64,000 nucleotides of DNA, from assembly GCF_030052815.1 (NCBI RefSeq), contig NC_079496.1, positions 70,545,652 to 70,609,651 on the forward strand. The letters run 5' to 3'. The notes beneath the pieces were generated by a model. That model was not told the DNA's origin. It did not search any database and worked only from the letters and a program-made list of their open reading frames with translations. The stretch's first letter is position 1; the number at the start of each line of letters is the position of its first letter. Position numbers and translations under genes: made by a program. This DNA comes from Hevea brasiliensis (taxonomy: Eukaryota; Streptophyta; Magnoliopsida; Malpighiales; Euphorbiaceae). Positions 59,606 to 64,000 of this stretch are shown here, piece by piece.

Positions 59606-60048
59606 TGATGGCTATTTCATGCTGTCGCAAGTAAGGAGAAAGAAAAAGCTGCAGAGTGAGTAGCATGGAGCAGTACTAGATATAGCTTTAGGTATCTATT
59701 GGGTATACCCTTTTGTAGATTCATTTTGATGTAAATTAGTCTGTATGTATATAAAAGACAAATGAACAGTTATACAAATAAAATTGTAATAATATTTTGT
59801 TATCTTTCAGTTTGTAAATTTGTATAAGAACATTTATTTTGATTTGTATATGAGATGAGCACACTTTCTTAGTATTGGATGAATGAAAATAAATGACTTG
59901 AGTTTGATTGTGTTCAAATTTTGTATGAGATATTTCTATAAATTGATTTTCAACAGGTTGAAGAACTATTTTTGCATAGTTTTAGCTGTTACCACAGAAA
60001 AATTTCATGAAATTTCAAAAGTGCTAATTTACTTCTAAATCAAATTTA

Positions 60049-60771
60049 TGGCATATTGATACACTTGTATTACATAGAAGTTTTTAAGCACATTTGTACA
60101 ACATTTCATAGCATTTAGATAGGTAATTTTATGCATAATCACCAAATTCATTAACTTTTGTAGATTTCATCACTCTGCACTAAATTCTATATTTTCTGCA
60201 TATTTTCAGATGTTTAGAGGAAGTTCCAAAGCATAGGAGTAAAGAAGGAAGCTTGGAAAAACTCAAGAAGAGAAGATTTTTGCTGATACATAATACACGG
60301 GTCGTGTAAACATACCACAGACCCATGTAACTTACTGCCAGGAGAAAACCAAAGAAGTCAATAGGCTGCTTTTATGTTCTTTTATTTCATTTTTATTATG
60401 TTTGTTAAACTCACTATGAGTGAGTAATTTATTTATTCTGGAATTCGGAGAGTAATGCTTGTAATCATTATTATGGACAAATATTGAGTTTCATTTATTG
60501 GATTTGAGTTTTGTTATTTGATTTAATATTCTGTGTTCTTAATGCATATTATGTATTGGTATCCACTTAGACATGATATAAGATACTAATTGAAGGACTA
60601 AAAGGTGAAGATTGGTATTGGAAAATTAGAGTATTGAACCTAAGAAATCTGACCTAGAGATAGGCTGATGACCTTTGTAGAGTTTCATAATTATTCATAG
60701 ATCTTAAAGGGTTTTTATTAGGACTAATCACCAATGAAAGTAGGGTTTAGCTCTAATCAAAACACACCTTA
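60049..60771 (+). mobile_element. Unclassified LTR-like fragment (first ~0.7 kb)
   Basis: Foreign sequence starting TGGCATATTGATAC where the E LTR breaks, ending where an F-family LTR begins. Holds near-palindromic ACACGGGTCGTGT (60295-60307) followed by CAGACCCATGTAA, and AT-rich text with GGAGAGTAATGCTTGTAATC, reminiscent of Tat/Athila-type LTRs. No coding sequence. The TG start and abrupt join suggest an insertion, but no target duplicate is visible. Confidence 0.4.
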
Positions 60772-61140
60772 TGTAACACCCTCACTTTAGCTGGTCTATG
60801 CATTCTATTGTTCCAGTGACTAATGTCGGTCTGGACAGGCAGAATGTCCGGAATTATATTTAGACTAGAGTGAGGAGTCATAAATAATCCAAATAATGAC
60901 AAGAAAAATTAAGAAAAAATTTAAGCAATAAAATACAACAAGGTTAAATGAGCCGGTCCTCCTGCAATGGATGACCTAATGCGAAGCTACTGTAAAGATA
61001 GTTAGCAACCCTAAACCCGAGGGAAACTCTATAAAATAATTTTTGGGACTCTAGGGAAGGATTATTGAGGTTTCGATTACAATAGATTGTTAAGAAAACA
61101 CAAGCAAAATTTAATTAATCGGTATAGACAATTTTAGCTC
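60772..61140 (+). repeat. F-family LTR, first ~370 bp, truncated (forward)
   Basis: TGTAACACCCTCACTTTAGC start. Runs parallel to the reverse complement of about 39250-39624 (CTAATGTC, GGACAG, CTAGAGTGAG, ACTGTAAAGA blocks). Breaks at about 61140 into reverse-strand pol of G. Confidence 0.75.
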
Positions 61141-61559
61141 AATAAGATTAGATGGCAATAACTTCCTCTCCCCGTGTATTACCACATCTGCCTACTCAGG
61201 AAGACCAAAACTGACTATCTTCAATCAACAGTCAATCATCGCATAGGGCCTAGCTAACCAATCCATGCCCAAAATAATATCATAGTCCTCGAAGGGTATC
61301 TCAATAAAATCTGACAAAAATACGTGCCCTTGTATCACCAATGGACAATCCCTATATAATCTATTCACATTCACTTCTTGCCCTAAGGGACTAGCCACTA
61401 GCACATCAAAATCCATTTTCATGCAAGGAACAACAACAAAACAAAATAATTCTAGCACTAACATACGTATGAGTAGAGCCAGGATCAAACAATACATAAA
61501 CATCTCGCTCAAAGATTGAGAATATACCGGCAACTACACCTGAAGTCTTCGCTTCTTCC
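61141..61559 (-). pseudogene. Element G protease region (reverse, truncated)
   Basis: Minus-strand protease with LFDPGSTHTYVS (about 61490-61455), then, after a frame break near 61440, MDFDVLVASPLGQEV and IILGMDWLARPYAMIDC to 61225. It ends about 28 codons later in a stretch like VVIHGERKLLPSNLI at the junction with the forward F LTR (about 61140). RT and everything beyond are missing. Confidence 0.83.
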
Positions 61560-62241
61560 CTCTGGTGCATGGTGTACACCCTAGCTAGTGCACCACTCTG
61601 CTCTGGTTGATTCACTGTGCCCTGACTGCTAGTAGCACTACCTTGACTTTGGCCTCCACCTCTGCTGACTAACTGTGAACCTCTCGAGGTAGAACCTTGG
61701 ACTGATCCTTCTACTGTGGTAGGTGGCATAGATCTACGTGCACTGCCACAATCTCTAGCAAAATGCCCCATTCCACCACAGTTATAACAGGCTCCCGTGA
61801 CTCTGTAACATACCCCTCCATGCACCTTATCACATGCTTACAGGTGTGAACTGATAATGCTCCTCTGGGTGTCTGTTGACTAGATTTGGGTGGCCTCTGT
61901 ACTGAAGGTCTACCTCTGCCATATCTGTGAATACGGGGTCCCCTAAAATACTTTCTCTTTCCCAAACTACTGCCTGAACTCTAGCCAGCAGTCTTCACAC
62001 ACTTCTCCTTTTCTCCCTTCTCAACTGTCTTTTCCAACTCTATTCTTTCTAATTCAAGGGCTTAGGCTTGTATGTTACCAGCCATCTACTAGAATAGTGC
62101 AGCCATCTACAATACAAACTACGTAGGAAATTGGATGGGAAGAGTCTATATAGCTGGTCCTCCTACACCCTAAGGGGTCGGGGCCTCTCCTTGAGCTTCA
62201 ACTGTAGCTGATTGCTCCATAGTATGATCCCCTTCTTCCAT
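61560..62241 (-). pseudogene. gag: Element G gag lacking the capsid domain (reverse)
   Basis: Starts MEEGDHTMEQ at the ATG complementary to 62239-62241. About 55 codons with several stops lead to MAGN, then directly to ALELERIE (about 62075-62050). The whole capsid-like region of about 170 residues seen in A, C and D is deleted, apparently between short AAGCCCT-like repeats. The zinc knuckle (61748-61789) is perfect, CYNCGGMGHFARDC. Two frame breaks near 61830 and 61960. Confidence 0.83.
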
Positions 62242-62410
62242 CTCAATTCACAGGGGTTTCTACTTCCTAAACCACCAACATAAGGAATTTTCCCTCATTA
62301 GTCTATTTTCATAATGTAAATGCACTATATGTATCAATTAATGACATTTAAGCAATTGCACTTGTCAGGAAATATTTCAATTTTTCAATTCAAAACTTGT
62401 ATAAAATCTT

Positions 62411-62422
62411 GCTTTGATACCA
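62411..62422 (-). promoter_or_regulatory. Primer-binding site of G, one mismatch
   Basis: GCTTTGATACCA on the plus strand (one transition from GCTCTGATACCA), 8 bases from the LTR edge. Confidence 0.8.
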
Positions 62423-62430
62423 CTAAAACA

Positions 62431-62662
62431 TGTCACACCCTACCCGTCCATAAGGTATGACATGATCCTATAGTATACCTAATGAATTACCGAACTCCGC
62501 CTACCGATAACCCATTAAATATACTACAAGGTATTTTAAACAAATCAAATACATTTTTAGTTAAAAAACAAATTAAGTAATTTTAAAAACCAAGAAAATT
62601 TTTGTGAAAAATTCGCGTGGTGACCGTTGTAATTTTATTAAATTCAAAATTTTAACTTGTTG
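62431..62662 (-). repeat. Element G 5' LTR end (reverse), interrupted
   Basis: TGTCACACCCTACCCGTCC with the usual GTATACCTAATGAATTACCG and ACACTACAAGG-like blocks, then broken at about 62663 by another reverse LTR. Confidence 0.78.
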
Positions 62663-64000
62663 TGTGATACCCTTTACTCGTCTACAGTATAGCCGAGCAA
62701 GATATGCCACACAATATATCAAAACACTATATTTTATCTCAATTATTTTTATCCTTCCTTAATTTAATTTTTTATGGTTATGAAGTGCAATTTGTAAAAT
62801 TTGACTCATTTAAGTCATTTATTAAAATTATAAATTCATTTGAGGTTCTAAAAATTTTATAGAAAATCTGGCAGAGCACCGGCTAAAAATAGATAAAACA
62901 GTTCTTCGGAACCTGTGAAAAACACTTCTAATACATTTTCCATCATTCTTAAACTCCATTATATCAACAAAATCTCAATATTTCTCAACCATTACTCAAA
63001 AATTCTTCTATTTATCATTCATTCATTTCACATGATAATCATGTACAAATCATAAATAAATACTAAATTTTCATTTATAAACGCAAATTACAAATATTTG
63101 CATTAATACTAAAATATATTACATGAGTTTCAAATATACATGAGAAAATAAAAGTTAATTACAAAATGCAAATAGTACAAAATACCAAAATGAGACCTAG
63201 TGTCCTACCAATGTACTATAGCCTGTGAGGTGACACGGACACTATGTAGATATGTGAACTAGCCTCACCCAGTCTGTGGTCTGTTGGGCTCTCTGCCAGT
63301 CTCTCCAGGACCTATGTGTGGCAAAAAGCAACGCGCTAAGCAATAATACTTAGTGGTGCCAATAATAAAATAAAAAAAATTAAAAGAAAATAAATTTGCA
63401 GTGTATATATCGATGTCTCATGCAGACAAATTTTTTAGTAATTAATTGTAGTCTATTTATTTGGTACTTGTTATATCAATTATTTCATTAAATTTATCAA
63501 CTTCCATTTTTGGTTGCCTAAGTAACCTATACTGGATGGCTGGACTAGATAAACGGATAAACTAGCACTGGGTACCAAGTACCTCGGGCTGTCACACCAT
63601 CGGTCACGTATGTATCTCCTAGTGTGCAATAGAACAGCTAATGAGCTGTAATAATTATTAGGCACAAGGCCAAGTATTACCATAATATCAAAATGGCTAA
63701 AAGTCATAAAATCACAGAATGGCATAATGCCATGTGCAGTACTACTAACTGAACCTGATTGGTATGCCAACCTATGTAAATCAATCTTACTAGGTGTACT
63801 AGGGCACATTACAAAGTTATTTCTTAAATATTTGTACTTAACATGTAAGGTACTATTCATTTGGTCATTATTGACTTTCTCATATTTAATAGTTACATGA
63901 GTTCTAATCACATAAATTTACCACATTTTGTTTCCCAAAAGTGTTGGCATTAGTTGCCAATCCATACTTCAAACCAATGGAAAATAAATAAAAAATTTAA
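62663..64000 (-). repeat. Second reverse F-family LTR, runs off the window
   Basis: TGTGATACCCTTTACTCGTC matches the F LTR end at 35974 (TGTGACGCCCCTTACCCGTC) and stays similar: ACACTATGTAG-type blocks, GCTAAGCAA...TTAGTGGTGC at 63335-63359. Probably a solo LTR or element nested in G's LTR; the other end is outside. The open frame 63480-63911 is AT-rich LTR noise. Confidence 0.7.
63336..63353 (-). other. LTR stem-loop, partly decayed (F family, second copy)
   Basis: CTAAG-CAATAATA-CTTAG on the plus strand; 5-bp stem left of the perfect 8-bp version at 36532-36548. Confidence 0.5.

Larger units (their letters stand above)
39625..60048 (+). mobile_element. Element E: old chromovirus, 5' LTR truncated by F and split by D, 3' LTR truncated
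   Basis: E comprises 5' LTR pieces at 39625-40314 and 50855-51211, interior 51212-56389, and a 3' LTR from 56390 that is cut at 60048. The left part of the 5' LTR and the last about 176 bp of the 3' LTR are missing or out of view. 40260-40314 plus 50855-51036 is colinear with about 59815-60048. It is the oldest-looking element: dozens of stops, degraded primer site, damaged protease and knuckle. Confidence 0.88.
56390..60048 (+). repeat. Element E 3' LTR (truncated)
   Basis: TGTAACACTCTCATAC start. Contains a TATA candidate (57019), the periodic units, a C-rich tract (59261-59287) and a weak stem-loop. Breaks off at CAAATTTA/TGGCAT (60048/60049), where the 5' LTR continues for another 176 bp. 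Noncoding. Confidence 0.87.

Noticed and set aside
63480..63911. 143-codon reverse open frame
   Set aside because: Inside an F-family LTR; no recognisable domain and no conservation with the LTR at 35974-39624.

Overview
This window is plant repeat DNA, almost certainly eudicot pericentromeric or other heterochromatin. It is a stack of nested LTR retrotransposons, and I can support no host gene. The elements carry initiator-Met-tRNA primer sites (TGGTATCAGAGC), 3.3-4.0 kb LTRs of the form TGTAACAC...GTGTGACA, one long gag-PR-RT-RNaseH-INT frame and a C-terminal chromodomain. This is the organisation of Ty3/gypsy chromoviruses, most like the plant Tekay/Del lineage (clade name from family knowledge; no search was run). 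The plant genus cannot be fixed from the sequence.

Layout. (1) 1-1087 is a decayed gag remnant of a different, Tat/Ogre-like gypsy lineage. (2) Element A spans 1088-35711 (TSD AACTA; about 11.55 kb once insertions are removed). Its 5' LTR is split by two adjacent insertions sharing the pentamer AAATT: a reverse solo LTR (3058-6981) and full-length element C (6987-26124). C is itself split by two solo LTRs, one in its integrase (14889-18884, TSD GTTTC) and one in its 3' LTR (20974-24686, TSD TTTTA). (3) A sits beside the 5' end of reverse element F (LTR 35974-39624), which abuts the middle of an LTR of forward element E. (4) E (39625-60048 in the window) has its 5' LTR interrupted by D (40315-50849, reverse, TSD ACTTT). 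D is a young, non-autonomous, gag-only element with two about 4.0 kb LTRs. All three solo LTRs belong to D's family. (5) 60049-64000 is a junkyard: the first 0.7 kb of an unclassified LTR-like sequence, a forward F-family LTR fragment fused head-on to the reverse gag-protease of element G, G's LTR end, and another reverse F-family LTR running off the window.

Every polyprotein is broken by nonsense mutations, frameshifts or deletions, so no element here looks autonomous. Most stops are Gln or Trp codons changed by C-to-T or G-to-A, as expected for long-methylated DNA. Insertion order inferred from nesting: E, then F and D into E; A into the F/Tat-like flank; C into A; D-family copies into A and C, later reduced to solo LTRs.

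Beyond the catalogue, two structures recur in LTRs whose sequences otherwise differ strongly. One is a small stem-loop whose stem sequence changes between families while pairing is kept. The other is a degenerate repeat of about 200 bp in the middle of each LTR. These, and the triple AAATT site, are the observations most worth checking.
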